Positions 19,441 through 34,651 are shown, counted from the stretch's first letter. The stretch is DNA of 64,000 nucleotides from Carallia brachiata (GCA_021464245.1 JADCRB010000028.1:4816687-4880686); one strand, 5' to 3'. Translations and numbers: made by a program. The notes: generated by a model from the sequence alone, not told the origin.

Positions 19441-20440
19441 CTATGCCCAAGGAACATAATCTTTCGCCGGGCAAACTTGTATTTTTCCTTTTTCATATAT
19501 AATTGGTGCTCTCTCAACTTAGACAACACCAACCTCTAGTAGGACAAGTAATCCTCCAAGGACTCACTATACACAACAATATCATCCAGATATACAACCA
19601 CAAAATGATCAATGAAGTCATGAAACACATCAGTCATGAAACACATCAGTCATGAAATTACAGAAAGTAGCAGGGGCATTAGTCAAACTGAATCGCATCA
19701 CCAAGAATTCGTAGGAGCCATAGCAAGTGATGCACGTGGTTTTCCCTTCATCTCCTTCTGCAATCCTGACTTGCCAATATCCAGACCGCAGATCCAGCTT
19801 AGTGAAATATGAGGCTCTCGCTAGCCTGCCAAACAAGTCCGCTATCAATGGAATAGGGTACTTGTTCTTTGCCGTCACCTTGTTCAGAGCCCTGTAATCA
19901 ACACACATCCACAGGGAGCCATCGTGTTTCCTCTGAAACAACACCAGGGCACCATATGGCGCTTTGGAGGGCTCAATTAGGCCTGCATCCAGCAACTCCG
20001 TCAACTGCTTCCTCAGTTCTGCCAACTCTAGCGGACTCATGCGATATGGGGCTTGTGCTGGTGGTTTGGAACCGAGCACCAAATCGATCTTGTGGTCAGT
20101 GGCACGCCTCAGGGGAAGACACTTGGGGAGTTCAGGAGGCATCACGTCAGTGAACTTTCCCACAAATCCACCACACTGCCCGGCACCTCCGCAACAATGC
20201 CTTCTTTGATCTCCATCAAAGCTGCAAGGTAGGTGACTTCTCCCTTCTTCAGCCCATGCTTCACCTGCATAGCTGATGGCATACCACCCGACTTCCCACC
20301 AATACTGGAGGAGGGAGTGAAAGTTCCAGCAACGAAACATGGATGATCCTCATGCATGATCATGAGACCACCCAAGTGAGGCAACAGAGCAACTTTTCCG
20401 CTCACAAAGAAATCAACCCCCAGTATGATATCAAAATCAT
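19441..20440 (-). pseudogene. pol: E3 reverse transcriptase and protease remnant
   Basis: A 236-codon open stretch (19630-20340) encodes [63 protein letters not shown] and LTNAPATFC; the YLDD motif is encoded downstream near 19580. A small tandem duplication (CACATCAGTCATGAAA twice) lies at about 19625-19655. Upstream in element sense only the DFDIILGVDFF and GGKSGGM parts of protease remain before the satellite junction. Confidence 0.88.
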
Positions 20441-23400
20441 ACTCCTTGCCCGCACGAGTATAAAAGGGGAGATGACAGCAACAACAAAAACAGACTCCAT
20501 GTTCGCACGAATATAGAAGGTGAGACAGCAATAGCAACAAAAGCATACTCTTTGCCTTCGCAAGTAAAAAGGCGAGATGGCAAAAGCAAAGCATACTCCT
20601 TACCCACATGAGTATAAAAAGCAAGATGACAACAACGACAAAAACAAATTCCTTGCCCGCGCGAGCTTATAAGGCGAGACAGTAGGAACAACAAAAGCAT
20701 ACTCCTTATCCGCAAAAGTATTAAAGGCAAAAAATACAACAACAAAAGTATATTCCTTACCTGCATGAGTATAAAAAGCGAGGCGACAACAACAGCCAAG
20801 AAGACTCATAGCTTGCACGAGCATAAAGGCTAGACGGCAACAACAAAAATGGTATACTCCTTGCAAACAAGAGTATAAAAGGCAAGATGTCAACAACAAA
20901 GCATGCTGCTTCCCGCACGAGCATAATAGACGATACGACAACAACAACAAAACTAGACTTCTTGTCTGTACGCGTATAAAAGGCGAGACGACAACAACAG
21001 CAAAAGCATACTCGCTATCCGCATGAGTATAAAAGGCGAGATGACAATAGCGAGGCATAATCCTTACCTGCACGAGTATAAACGGCGAGGCGGCAAGGCC
21101 AGAGCATATGCCTTGCTCGTACAAGTATAAAAGGCGAGACGACAGCAGCAAAGCATGCTCCATGCCAACAAGAGTAAAAAAGGCGAGACGGCAATAGCAA
21201 AGCATACTCGTTACTCGCCTAAGTATAAAAGGCGAGACGACAACAACCATGCATACTCCCTGCTCGCACTAGTATAAAAGGGTAGATGACAACAACAACA
21301 AAACTAGATTCCTTGCCTGCATGAGTATAAGGCGAGACGGCAACAACAACAAAAGCATACTCTTTGCTCGCATAAGCAAAAAAAGGCAAGACGGCAATAG
21401 CAAAGCATACTCCTTATCCACATGAGTATAAAAGGGGAGAGGACAACTACAACAAAACCAGACTGCTTGTCTGCGCGAGAATATAAGGTACGATAGTGAG
21501 AGCAACAAAAGTAGGCTCCTTGGCCGCAATAGTATAAAAGGCGAAAAGTACACCAACAAAAGTATATTCCTTGCCCGCATGAGTATAAAAGACTAGATGG
21601 CAACAACAACAAAGTAGACTTCTAGCCTGTACAAGTATAAAGGCGAGGCGGCAACAACAACAAAAGCAGATTCCTTGCTCGCAAGAGTATAAAGGGCGAG
21701 ACAGCAACAACAACGCATACTCTTTGTCCGCACTAGCATAGAAGGCGAGACGACAATAATAAATGATGCAGCTTGCCCGCACAAGCATAAAAGGCGAGAC
21801 GGTAGGAAAAACAACACTAGACTTCTTGTCCGCACGAGTATAAAAGGCGAGACGACAACAACCGCAAAAGCATACTCGCTGCTTAGATGAGTATAAGAGG
21901 CCAGATGGTAGTAGCGACGCATATTCTTTGCCCGCATGACCATAAATGGCAAGAGTGCAATAGCAAAGAATATTTTTTACTCTCTAGAGTATAAAAGGTG
22001 AGGTGGTAACAGAAAAGCATACTCTTTACCTGCGTGAATATAAAAGGCAAATGGCAACAACAAAACATATTGTTTGCTCGCACGAGTATAAAAGGGGAGA
22101 CAACCACAACAACAAAGCCAGGCTCCTTGCCTTTACGAGTATAAAATGTGAGACGACAACAACAAAACGTACTCCTTCCTCTCAAGAGTATAAAAAGCGA
22201 GACGGCAACCACAACACGTACTCTTGGCCCGCACAAGTACAAAAGTCAAGGAGACAATAGTAATGCATGCTCTTTACCTGCATGAGTATAAATGGTGAGA
22301 CAGCAACAATAAAGCATACTCCTTGCCCACGCGAGTATAAAAGGGGGGACGACAACAACAACAAAACCAGACACCTTGCCTGCGTGAGTATAAAAATCAT
22401 GACGAACATTGCTTACTCCGTGCCCACACGAATATAAAAGGTGAGACAACAACAACAAAGCATGCTGCTTGCCCGCACGAGTGTAAAAGGCAAGACGACG
22501 ACAACAACAATGCAAACTTCTAGCCCGAACGAGTAGAAAAGGCGAGACGGCAACAATAACAAAGGCAGACTGCTTACCCACAAGAGTAAGAAAGCAACCA
22601 GTGCAACAACATAAGTATTTCCCTTGCCTGCCTGAGTATGAAAGGCAAGACGACAGGCACAACAAAATCATACTCCTAGCCCGTACGAGTGTAAAAAACA
22701 AGACGACAACAGCACAACTTACTCCTTACCTGCATGATTGTAAAATATGAGGCAATAAGAACAACAACACCATACTCTTTGCTCGGACAAGGATAAAAAG
22801 CGAGACAGCAACAACAACAGAAGTGGACTCATTGCCCAGAAAAGTATAAGAGGTGAATGGTACAACAACAAAAACGTACTGCTTGCTCGCATAAGGATAA
22901 AAGGCCAGACAGCAACAACAACAAAAGCATACTCCCAGCCCGCACGAGTATAAAAGATAAGACGGTAACAACAAAGCATTCTCCTTATCCGCACGAGTAT
23001 AAAATGCGAGACGTTAACATCAACAAAGCCAGGCTCCTTACCTGCACGAGTATAAAAGGCAAGACTACAACAACAACAAATACAGGCTCCCTTCCCGCAA
23101 GGGTGTAGAAGGATAAAAGTAGAACAACAAAAGTATACTCATTGCCCGCACAGGTATGAAAGGCAAGACGACAACAACAGGCAAACTCGACTCGTTGCCC
23201 GCACGAGCATAAAAGGCGAGGCAGCAACAGTAACAAAAACATATTCTGCCTGCACGAGTATAAAAGACGAGACAGTAACAGCAAAGCATACTTCTTACTC
23301 CTTACCCCCATGAGTATAAAATGCGAGATGACAACAAACCAAACACCTAGCCTGTAGGTGTATAAAATGCAGGACAGCAACAACAACACAAGTGCACATT

Positions 23401-24539
23401 TAGCATGTAAGAGTTTAAAAGGCGACAAGGACGACAATAAAAGTATACTCCTCGCTCGTCTGAGCAAAAAAGGTGAAACGTCACCAACAACAAAACCAGA
23501 CTCTTTGCCCTCACGAGTGTGAAGGCGAGACACCAACACCAACAAAAGCAGGCTCCCATCCGCAAAAGTATAAAAGACGAAAAGTACAACAACAAAAGTA
23601 TGCTCATTGCTCGCACGAGTATAAAGGTGGGACAACAACAATAGCAAAGCAGACACCTGGCCCACACGAGTATAATAGGCAAGACGGCAACATTAACAAA
23701 TGGATATACCTTGACCGCACGAGTATAAATGGCGATACGGCGATAGCAAAGCATACCCCTTACTCCTTGCCTACACCAGTCTAAAAGGTGAGACAGCAAC
23801 AACAATAAAGTAGACTCCTAGCCTGCATGAGTATAAAACGTGAGACAGCAACAACAACAAAAGTGGACATTTTGCACGTAAGAGTATAAAAGGCGACAAG
23901 TAAAGCAACAAAAGTATACTTCTCGAACGCTTGAGTATAAAAGGTGAGATGACAACAATAACAAAACCAGACTCCTTGCCCGCACGAGTACAGAAAGAGA
24001 GAAGACAACGACAACAAAAGTGGACATCTTGCCTGCAAGAGTATAAAATGCAACAAGTGCAAAAAATAAAACTTTACACCTCGCCTGCTAAGTTATAAAA
24101 GGCTAGAATGCAACAACAACAAAATTAGACTCCTTTCCCGCATAAGTATAAAAGGCGAGACAGCAACGACTATAAAAGTAGATTGTTTGCCTGAAAGTGT
24201 ATAAAAGGTGGAAAGTACAATAACAAAAGTATACTCCTTGCCCGCACGAGTGTAAAAGGCAAGATGGCAACAATAGCAAGGCAGACTCCTAGCCTGCACG
24301 AGTAAAAAAGGCGAGACAACAACAATAACAAAGGCATACTCCTCACCCGGACGAGTTTAAAAAGCGAGAAGGCTACAACAAAGCATACTTCTCACTCTTT
24401 GCTCGCACGAGTATGAAAGGCTAGACAGCAACAGTAACAAAACTAGACTCCTTGCCTGTATGACTATAAAAAATGAGATAGCAACAACAAAGCATGCTGC
24501 TTGCCTGCACGAGTGTAAAAGACGAGACGGCAACAACAA

Positions 24540-24850
24540 CAACGCATGACTCCTTGCCCACAAAAGTATAAAAGGCAACAAGTACACAAGGTGACAAGCA
24601 TACTCCTTGCCCACAAAATTATACTCCCTACCTGCCAAAGTATAAAAGGTGAGGCGACAACATCAACAAAACCAGACTCGTTGCCCAACAGAGTATAAAA
24701 GGCAAGACAACAAGAACAACATAAGCAGACTTCTTGCACAAAAGAGTATAAAAGGCGACAAGTACAACAATAAAAGTATACTCCTCGCTCGACCGGGTAT
24801 AAAAGGTAAGATGGCAACAACAACAAAACTAGACTCCTTGCCCGCATGAG
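24540..24850 (+). repeat. Higher-order satellite block, copy A (pair with 25390-25700)
   Basis: It shares with 25390-25700 the unusual run GTACACAAGGTGACAAGCATACT, a truncated monomer ending GCCCACAAAA, and the following monomers ending AGTATACTCCTC in the same order. Confidence 0.75.
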
Positions 24851-25389
24851 TATAAAAGGCGAGACAACAACAACAGCAAAAGTAGACTCATTTTTCGCTC
24901 ATGTATAAAAAGCGAAAAGTACAAGAACAAAATTAATTCTTGCCTGCACGAGTATAAAAGGTGAGACGACAACAATAGCAAAGCAGACTCCTAGTTGCAC
25001 GAGTATAAAGGCGAGATAGCAAGAACAAGATAATAGACTTCTTGCCTACAAGAGTGTAAAGGCGAGAGACAGCAACAATAAGGCATATTCATTGTCTGCG
25101 TGGGTATAAAAGGCAAGACGGAACAACAAAGCGTGCTAGTTGCCTGCATGAGTATAAAAGGCGAGAGGGCAACAACAACAAAACTAGACTCCTTATCTAT
25201 ACGAGTATAAAAGGCGAGATGGTAAGAACAGCAAAAGCATACTCGCTGTCCACACAAGTATAAAAGGGGAGACGGCAATAGCGAGGCATACTCCTTACCC
25301 GCACGAGTATGAACGGCGAGATGGCAAGAACAAACCATACTTCTTCCCCGCGTGAGTATAAAAGGCGACACGGCAACAACAACAAAGGC

Positions 25390-25700
25390 AAACTCCTTGC
25401 CCAGAGGAGTATAAAGCGCGGCAAGTACACAAGGTGACAAGCATACTGTTTGCCCACAAAAGTATACTCCTTGCTCGCCCAAGCATAAAAGTTGAGACAC
25501 AACATCAACAAAATGAAACTCCTTGCCCGCACGACTATAAAACACGAGACAGCAAAAACAACAAAGGTAAATTTCTTGCCCACGAGAGTATTAAAGGTGA
25601 CAAGTACAACAACAAAAGTATACTCCTCTCTCACCCGAGCATAGAAGGCAATACAACAACGACTACAAAACCAGACTCCTTGCCCACACGAGTATAAAAG
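25390..25700 (+). repeat. Higher-order satellite block, copy B (pair with 24540-24850)
   Basis: Same monomer order and same truncated monomer as copy A, about 860 bp away; the copies differ by scattered substitutions. Confidence 0.75.
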
Positions 25701-28700
25701 ACGAGATAGCAAAAGGAACAAAAGCATACTCTTTGCCCGCACGAGTGTAAAAGTCGAGATGGCAACAACAAAGCATGTTGCTTGCTTGCACGAGTATAAA
25801 AGGCGAGACAACAACATCGACAAAAACAAACTCCTGGTCTGCACGAGTATAAAAGGCGAGATGGTAACATCAACAAAATTAGGCTCCTTGCCTACTAGAG
25901 TATAAAATGCGAGATGATAAAAACAACAAAAGCAGACTTCTTGCCTGAAGTATAAAAGGTGACGTACAACAACAAAAGTATACTCCTCGCCCACCCGACT
26001 ATAAAAGATGAGATGGCAACAACAACAAAACCAGACTCCTTGCCCGTATGAGTATAAAAGGAGAGATAGCAACAGCAACAAAAATAGACTCCCTATCCGC
26101 GCGTGTATAAAAGCCGAATAGTACAACAACAAAATTATACTCCTTGCCCGCATGAGTATAAAAGGTGAGATGACAAACAATAGCAAAACAGACTCTGAGC
26201 CCGTATGAGTATAAAAGGCGAGATGGCAACAATAACAAAAGCATACTCCTTACTCATTGCTAGCACGAGTATAAAAAGCGAGATGCCAACGATAACAAAA
26301 CTGGACTCTTTGCCCGGGTAAGTATAAAGGGCGAGACAACAACAATAACAAAAGTAGACTCCTTGCCCGTGCGTGTATAAAAAGCGAAATGTACAACAAC
26401 AAAAGCACACTCCTTGCCTGCACGAGTATAAAAGACGAGATGGCAACAATAATAAAGCAGACTCCTAGCCCGCGTGAGCATAAAGGGCGAGATGCCAATA
26501 ATAACAAAAGCATACTCCTTGCTCGAACGAGTATAAAAGGCAGGAAGGCAACAATAACAAATGTAGACTCTTTGCCTGCAAGAGCTTAAAAGGCGAGATG
26601 GTAACTACAAAGCATACTACTTGTCGAACGAGTAAAAAAGGTGAGACGACAACAACAAAGTATGCTACTTGCCCGCACGAGTATAAAAGGTAAGACAACA
26701 ACAACAAAACCAGACTACTTGCCCATACGAGTATAAAAGGTGAGATGACAACAACAGCAAAATCATACCCCCCGCCCGCTCGAGCGTTAAAGGCCAGACG
26801 GGGACAACATGGCATGCTCTTTGCCACACGACTGTAAAAGGCGAGACAACAACAACAAAGCTTGTTGCTTGCCTGCATGAGTATAAAAAACGGGACGGCA
26901 ACAACAACAAAACCAGACTCCTTGCCCATAAGAGTATAAAAGGCGACAAGTACAACAACAAAAGTATACTGCTCACTTGCCCGAGTATAAAGGGCAGGAC
27001 GGTAGCAACAATAAAACTAGACTCCTTGCCTGCGCGAGTATAAAAGGTGAGATGGGAACAATAGCAAAAGTAGTGTCCTTGCCTGCAAGAATATAAACGG
27101 CAACAAGTTCAAAACAAAAGTATACTCCTTCCCTACATCAGTATAAATGGCGAGACGACAATAACAACAAATCAGACTCCTAGCATGCATGAGCATAAAA
27201 GGCGAAACAACAACAAGCATGCTCCTTGCCCGCACGAGTATTAAGGTGGGGCAGCAATAATAACAAAGCAGACACCTAGCCCGTGCGAGTAAAAAAGGTG
27301 AGACGGCAACAGCAACAAAAGCAGACTCCTTACCCGCAAGAGTATATACGGCGACAAGTTCGACAACATGAGTATACCCCTCGCCTGCCAGAGTATAAAA
27401 AGCGAGACAACAACAATAACAAAACTAGACACTTTCTTGTACGAGTATAAAAGGTGAGACAGCAACACCGACAATAGCATACTCCCAACCCGCACAGATA
27501 TAAGAGACGGGACGACAACGACAAAGTGTACTCCTTATCGTACGATTATAAAATGCGAGACGGTAACAACAACAAAACCAAACTCCTTGCCCGTACGAGG
27601 ATAAAAGGTGAGACAACAACAATAGAAGCAGACTCCTTGCCCGTAGGAGTATAAAAGGCAAAAAGTACAATAACAAAAGTATACTCCTTTCCCACACGAG
27701 TACAAAAGGCAAGATGGCAACAATAGCAAAGCAGACTTGTCTGCATGAGTAAAAGGCAGGACGACAACAACAAAAGCAGACTCTTTGCTGCAAGAGTATA
27801 AAAGCGACAAGCATGACAACAAAAGTATACTCCTCGCTCGCCCAAGTATAAAAGGTGAGACGACAACATCAACAAAACCAAACTCTTTGCCTGCACGAGT
27901 ATAAAACACGAGATGGCAAGAACAACAAAAGCAGACTTCTTGCCGCAAGAGTATTAAAGGCAACAAGTAAAACAAGAAAAGTAAACTCCTCTCTTGCCTG
28001 AGTATAAAAGGCGAGATGACGATAACAACAAAACTAAACTCCTTGCCTGCATGAGCATAAAAGGCGAGACAGTAACAACAACAAAAGTATACTCATTGCC
28101 TGCACGAGTGAAAAAGGCGACACGGCAACAACAAAGCATGTTGTTTGCCTGCACGAGTATAAAGGCGAGACGACGACATCAACAAAAGCAGACTCCTTGC
28201 CCGCGCGAGTATAAAAGGTGAAATTGAAACATAAATAAAAGTAAATTCTTTATCGCTCAAGTGCAATATGCAAGACGACAAGAACAACAAAAGCAGACTT
28301 CTTGCTCGGAAGAGTATAAAAGGCAACAAGTGCAACAACAAAAGTATACTCCTCACTTGCCTAAGTATAAAAGGTGAGATGGCAACAACAACAAAACCAA
28401 ACTCCTTGCCTGCATGAGTATAATAGGCGAGACAGCAACAACAACAAAAGTAGACTCCTTGCCTGCATGTGTATAAATGGTGAAAAGTACAATAACAAAA
28501 GTATGCTCCTCGCCCACAAGAGTATAAAAGGCGAGACAGCAACAATAGCAAAGTAGACTCCTGGCCTATATGAGAATAAAATGCGAGATGGCGACAACAA
28601 CAAAAGCATACTCCTTGCTAGCAAAAGGACAAGAACAACAACAACAAAAGTAGATTCTTTGCCCGTAAGAGTTTAAAAGGTGAGACAGCAACAACAAAGC

Positions 28701-31700
28701 ATAGTCCTTGCCCGAACGAGTAAAAATGGTGAGACGGTAGCAACAAAGCGCACGACTTTCCCGCATGGGTGTAAAAGACGAGCGGCAACATCAACAAAAC
28801 TAGACTATTCATCCGTACGAGTATAAAAGGCGAAGCGACAACAATAACAAAAGCATACTCCCTACCCGCACAAGTGTTAAAGGCTCGTCAGGAATAGCGT
28901 AGCATGCTCCTTGCTTGTGCCAGTATAAAAGGCGATTCGGCAACAATAAAGCATGCGCTTGCCCGCATGATTATAAAAAGCGAGATGGCAACAACAACAA
29001 TACCAGACTCGTTGCCCCAAGAGTATAAAAGGCGACAAGTACAAGAACAGAGTGTACTACTCACCCACTGAGTATAAAAGGTGACACGACTACAATAATA
29101 AAGCTAGACTCTTACCCGCAAGAGTATAAAAGGCGAGATAGCAATGACAGCAAAAGTAGTGTCCTTGCCGCAAGAATATAAAAGGCAAAAAGTTAAAAAA
29201 AATTTATACTCCTTCCCCGCACGAGTATAAATGGCGAGTCGATAGTAACAACAAAGTAGACTCCTAGCACGCATGGTTAAGAGGGCAAAAACAAAGCATA
29301 CACCTTGCCTGCACGAGTACAAAAGGCAAGACAGCAGCAACAACAAAACCAATGCATGCTCTTTGCCCTCGCGAGTATAAAAGATGAGACGATAACAACA
29401 AGAAAACCAGACTCCTTGCCCGTACGAGTATAAAAAGTGAGACAAAATAACAGCAAAAGCATTGTCTTTTCTCGCAGGAGTAAAAAAGTCGAGATGACAA
29501 TAGCAAAGCATACTCCTCGTTGGCACAAGTATAAAAGGCAAGACGACAACAACAAAGCCTGCTCCTTGCCGCATGAGTATAAAAGGTGAGATGATAGCAA
29601 CAACAAAACAGTCTCCGTGCCTGTACGAGCATAAATGGCGATGCGGCAACAACAACCAAAGCCAACTCCTTGCCCGCAAGAGTATAAAAGGTGAGATGGC
29701 AACAACATTGCATACTTTTTGCCCGCACGAGTATAAAAGGCGAGATGCAACAATAAATCATGCTGATTGCTAGCATGAGTATAAAAGGCGAGTCGACAAG
29801 AACATTACATACTTTTTGCCAGCACAAGTATAAAAAAGAGACGCAACAATAAAACATGTTGCTCGCCAGCATGAGTATGAAGGGCGAGTCGGCAACAACA
29901 ACAAAACTTGACTCCCTACCCTTACGAGTATAAAAGGCGAGATGAGAACAACAAGAAAAATGTAATCCCAGCCCACACTAGTATAAAAAAACTAAAGTAA
30001 CAGCAAAGCATGCTGCTTACACGCACGAGCATGAAAGGCAAGATACCAACAACAACAAAACCAGACTCCTTGCTCTCACAAGTGTAATAGGCGAGACAGC
30101 ACCAAGAACAAAAGCAGACACCTTGCCCGCAAGAGTATAAAAGGCAAAAAGCACAACCAAAAAAGTATACTCCTTTCCCGCACGAGTATAAATGGCAAGA
30201 CTACAACAAGAGCAAAGCACACTCCTAACCCACACGAGTATAAAAGGTGACACAACAACAATAACAAAGCCAGACTCTTTACCCGCACGAGTACAAAAGG
30301 CGAGACGATAATAAAAGTGAAGCAGGCTATTAGCCCGCACGAGTTTAAAAGGCAAAACGGCAACAACAATAAAGGCAGACTCCTCGCCTGCCAAAGTATA
30401 AAAGGTGGGATGGCAGCAACAAAGCATACTGCTTGTCCACGCGAATACAAAGGACGAGACGGTATTAATGGCAAAACAGACTCCTAACCCACACGAGTAT
30501 AAAAGGTGAGATAGCAACAATAACAAAACCAGAATCTTTGCCCGCAAGAGTATAAAAGGCGAAAAGTACGACAACAAATGTGTATACCTTGCCTGCATGA
30601 GTATAAAAGGGTAGACGGCACAACAACAACAAAGCAGACTCTTAGCCCGCATGAGTATAAAAGGCGAGATGACAAAAACAACCAAAGTAGACTCCTTGCC
30701 CACAAGAGTATAAAAGGTAAAATGTGCAACAACCAAAGTATGCTTTGTGCCCGCGCGAGTATATAAGCGAGATGACAACAGTGGCAAAGCAGACTCCTAG
30801 CCTACACGAGTATAAATAGTGAGACGATAACAACAAAAGTATACTCCTTGCCTGCAAGAATATAAAAGGCAAAAAGTGTAAAAACAAAAGTATACTCCAT
30901 GCCCGCACGAGTATAAAAGGCGAGATGGTAAAAGCAACAAGCAGATTAGCCTACACGAGTATAAACGGCGAGGTAGCAATAACAACAAAAGTGGACTCCT
31001 TGCCGGCTAGAGTACAAAAGCCGAGGCGTCTGCAACAAAGCACATTCCTTGCCCGCACGAGTATAACAGGCGAGACGGCAACAACAAAGCATTTGGCCTG
31101 ATGAGTATAGAATGCAAGTCAATAACATCAAAACTAGACTCCTTGTCGTACGAGTATAAAAGGCTAGATGACATCAACAACAAGAGCATAGTCCCTGCCC
31201 ACCCGTGTATAAAAGGCAAGACGATAGCCACAAAGCATACTCCTTGCCTGCATGACTATAAATGGGTGACAGCAACACAAAAAATCAGACTCCTTGCCTG
31301 TACGAGCGCAAATGGTGAGACCGTAAAAACAATAAAAGCATACTCCTTGCCCACAAGAGCATAAAAGGTGAAAAGTACAACAAAAAATTATACTCCTTGC
31401 CTGCACGAGTATAAAAAGCAATATGAAAACAACAACAAAACCAGACTCCTTTCCTGCACGAGTATAAAAGGTGAAAAGTACTACAAAAAGCATACTCCTT
31501 GCCTCCACGAGTATAAAAGGCGATACGACAACAACAATAAAACCAAACTCCTTCCCCGCACGAGTATAAAAGGTGAAAAGTGAAACAAAAAAAGTATACT
31601 CCTTGCCCGCTTCAGTATGAAAGGCGAGACGACAACAGCAGAGCATACTCCTTACCCGCATGAGCATAAAAGGTCAGACGACGACATCAAAGCATAGGCC

Positions 31701-32863
31701 TTGCCTAGTCGAGTATAAACGACGAGACAACAACAACAACAAAAACAAACTGCTTCCCCATATGAGTAAAAAGGCGAGATGACAACGACAAAGCATACTC
31801 CTTCCGTGCAATGGTATAAAAGGTGAGACGTCAACAAAAAAGCATACACTTTGCCCCTCATGAGTACAAAAGGCAAGATGTAGCAATCAAGCATGCTCCT
31901 TGCCTGCACGAGTACAAAAGGTGGATAGCAACACCAGCAAAATCAGATTCCTTCCCGGTACCAGTATAAAAGGTGAGATGGCAACAACAACAACGACATA
32001 CTCCTTGCCCGTACGGGTATAAAAGGTGATACAGCAATAGCAACGCATACTCCTTGCCCGCTAGAGTATAAGAGGCGAGATAGCAACAACAAAGCATGTT
32101 ACTTGCCCGCGCGAGTATAAAAGGTGAGATAGGAACAACAACAGATCTAGACTCCTTACCCATACATGTTTAAAAGCCGAGACGACAATATTAACAATAG
32201 CAGACTCCTAGCCGCAAGAGCAGAAAAGGCAAGATGACGTCAACAAATCATACTCGCTGCCCATACAAGTATAAAAGGCGAGACGGCAACAACAACAAAG
32301 CAGCTTCCTAGCCCATACAAGTAGAAATGGCGAGACAGCAACAACAAAAAAGCAGACTGCTTACCCACAAGAGTACAGAAGGCAACAAGTACAATAACAT
32401 AAGTATACCCCTTGCCCGTCCGGGTATAAAAGGCGAGACTGCAACAACAGCGAAACCAAACTCCTTGCCCACACCAGTGTAAATGCGAAACGACAACAAT
32501 AACAAAAGTGGACTCTTTGCCCACAGTAGTATAAAAGGCAAAAAGTATGACAACAAAAGTATACGCGTACCCTGCGCAAGTATAAAAAGCAAGACAATAA
32601 CAATAGTAAAAGTAGGCTCCATGCCTGCAAGAGTATAAAAGGAGGAACGACAACAACAAAGCAAACTCCTTGCCCGCACGAGTATAAAAGGCGTGAAGGT
32701 AACAACAAATCTTGCTGCTTCCCCACATGAGTATAATAGGCTTGACGGCAACAACAAAAAAAGCACACTCCCAACTGCATGAGTATAAATGACGAGACAA
32801 CAACAGCAAAGCATACTGCTTACCCGCACAAGTGTAAATTGCGAGACGATAACAACAAAACTA

Positions 32864-34651
32864 GACTCCTTGCCGCACGAGTATAAAAGGCGAGATAACA
32901 ACAACAATAAAAGTAGGCCTCCCTGCTCGCAAGAGGATAAAAGGTGAAAAGCACAATAACAAAAGTACACTCCTTACCCGCACAAGTGTAAAAGGCGAGA
33001 TGGCAACAATAACAAAAGCAAACTCCTTGCCACGCGAGTATAAAGGGCGGGAACTGCAAAGGATACTCTTTACTCATTGCTCGCACGAGTATAAAAAGCG
33101 AGATGCCAACAATAACAAACTAGACTCCTTGCCCACACAAGTATAAAGGGTGAGACAACAACAACACCAAAAGTAAACTCTTTGCACATAAGACAATAAA
33201 AGGCAAAAACTACAACAAAAAAGTATACTCCTTGCCCAGACGACCATAAAATGCGAGATGGCAACAACAACAGAGCAGACTCCTTGCTAGCTTGAGTATA
33301 AAAGGCAAAAAATGGCAACAACAAGAAAAGCAGACTTCTTGCCCGCGAGAGTATAAAATGCGACAAGTACAACAACAAAAGTGTATTCCTCGCTTGCCCG
33401 AGTATAAAAGGTGAGACAGTAACAACAACAAAACCATACTCCTTGCCTGCACGAGCATAAAAGGCAAAAAGTACAACAACAAAAGTATACTCCTTGCCTG
33501 CATGAGTATAAAATGCGAGACGACAACAACAACAAAACCCAACTCCTTGCCCGCAAGAGTATAAAAGGTGAGACAACAACAACAAAAAAAGCAAGCTCCT
33601 TGCCCACAATAGTGTAAAAGGCAAAAAGTGCAACAACAGAAGCATACTTCCTACCCACAATAGCATAAAAGGCAGGACAGCAACAACGGAAAAGTAGACT
33701 CTTAGTCTGCACGAGTGTAAATGATGAGACAACAACAAAGACAAAAGCAGACACCTTGCACGTAAGAGCATAAAAGGCGACAAGTGCAACAACAAAAGTA
33801 TATTCTTCGCCCACCCAAGTAGAAAAGGCAAGATAACAACAACAACAAAACTAGACACCTTGCTCACACGAGTATAAAAGGCGAGATGGCAACAATAGCA
33901 AAGTAGACTGCTTGCCTGCAAGAACATAAAAGGCAAAAAGTATAAAAAAAAAACTAAACTCTTTGCTCGCAAGTATAAAAGGTGAGACAATAACAATAGC
34001 AAAGTAGAAGCCTAGCGCTCACGAGAATAAAAGGCGAGACTACGACGACAACAAAAACAAACCCTTGTGCTCGCAAGAGTATAAAAGGCGAGACAACAAC
34101 AACAAAGCATACTACTTGCCTGTGCAACTAGAAATGGCTAGATGGCTACGACAAAGCATGCTGCTTGCTGCACGAGTATAAAAGGCGAAACGGAAACAAC
34201 AAAGCATATTCTTTGCCTGCAAGAGTATAAAAGGCAAGCCGACAACAACAAAGCATGCTCCTTACCTGCACGAGTATAAAAGGCAAAATGGCAACAACAA
34301 AGCATATTCTTTGCCCGTATGAGTATAAAAGGCGAGCCGACAACATCAAAGCATGCTTCTCGCCCGCATGAGTATAAAAGGCGAGACAACAACAACAACA
34401 AAATCATTACTCTTTGCCCACACAAGTGTAAAAGGTAAGACGACAACAACAACAAACGCATGCTCTTTGCCCATAGGAGCACAAAAGGCGAGACGGCAAC
34501 CGTAAAGCATACTCTTTGCTCGAACGAGTATAAAAAACGAGATAGGAACAACAAGAAAACCAGACTCCCTGCCTGTACGAGTACAAATTGTGAGACGACA
34601 ACACCAAAAAAAGTTGATTCCTTGCTCGTAAGAGTATAAAAGGCGTGATGG
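32864..34651 (+). repeat. Segmental copy of the window's first 1.74 kb of satellite
   Basis: Monomer by monomer this stretch matches 1-1736, including private features: GGATACTCTTTACTCATT, the TTGCCACGCGAGTATAAAGGGC monomer, CCCAGACGACCATAAAAT and CTAGAAATGGCT. It carries one extra monomer net. Identity by eye is above 90%. Similarity is lost after GTAAGAGTATAAAAGGC. Confidence 0.88.

Larger units (their letters stand above)
16404..20440 (-). mobile_element. Chromovirus copy E3, 3' half (minus strand)
   Basis: Reading on the minus strand, this is the end of protease, RT, RNase H, integrase, chromodomain, polypurine tract and 3' LTR (LTR5). It stops at 20440 inside the protease block DFDIILGVDFF, where satellite begins. 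The gag half of a collinear minus-strand element lies 38.5 kb away at 58942-60813. About 210 bp of element sequence, including the protease DTGA site, are absent between the halves. Confidence 0.92.
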
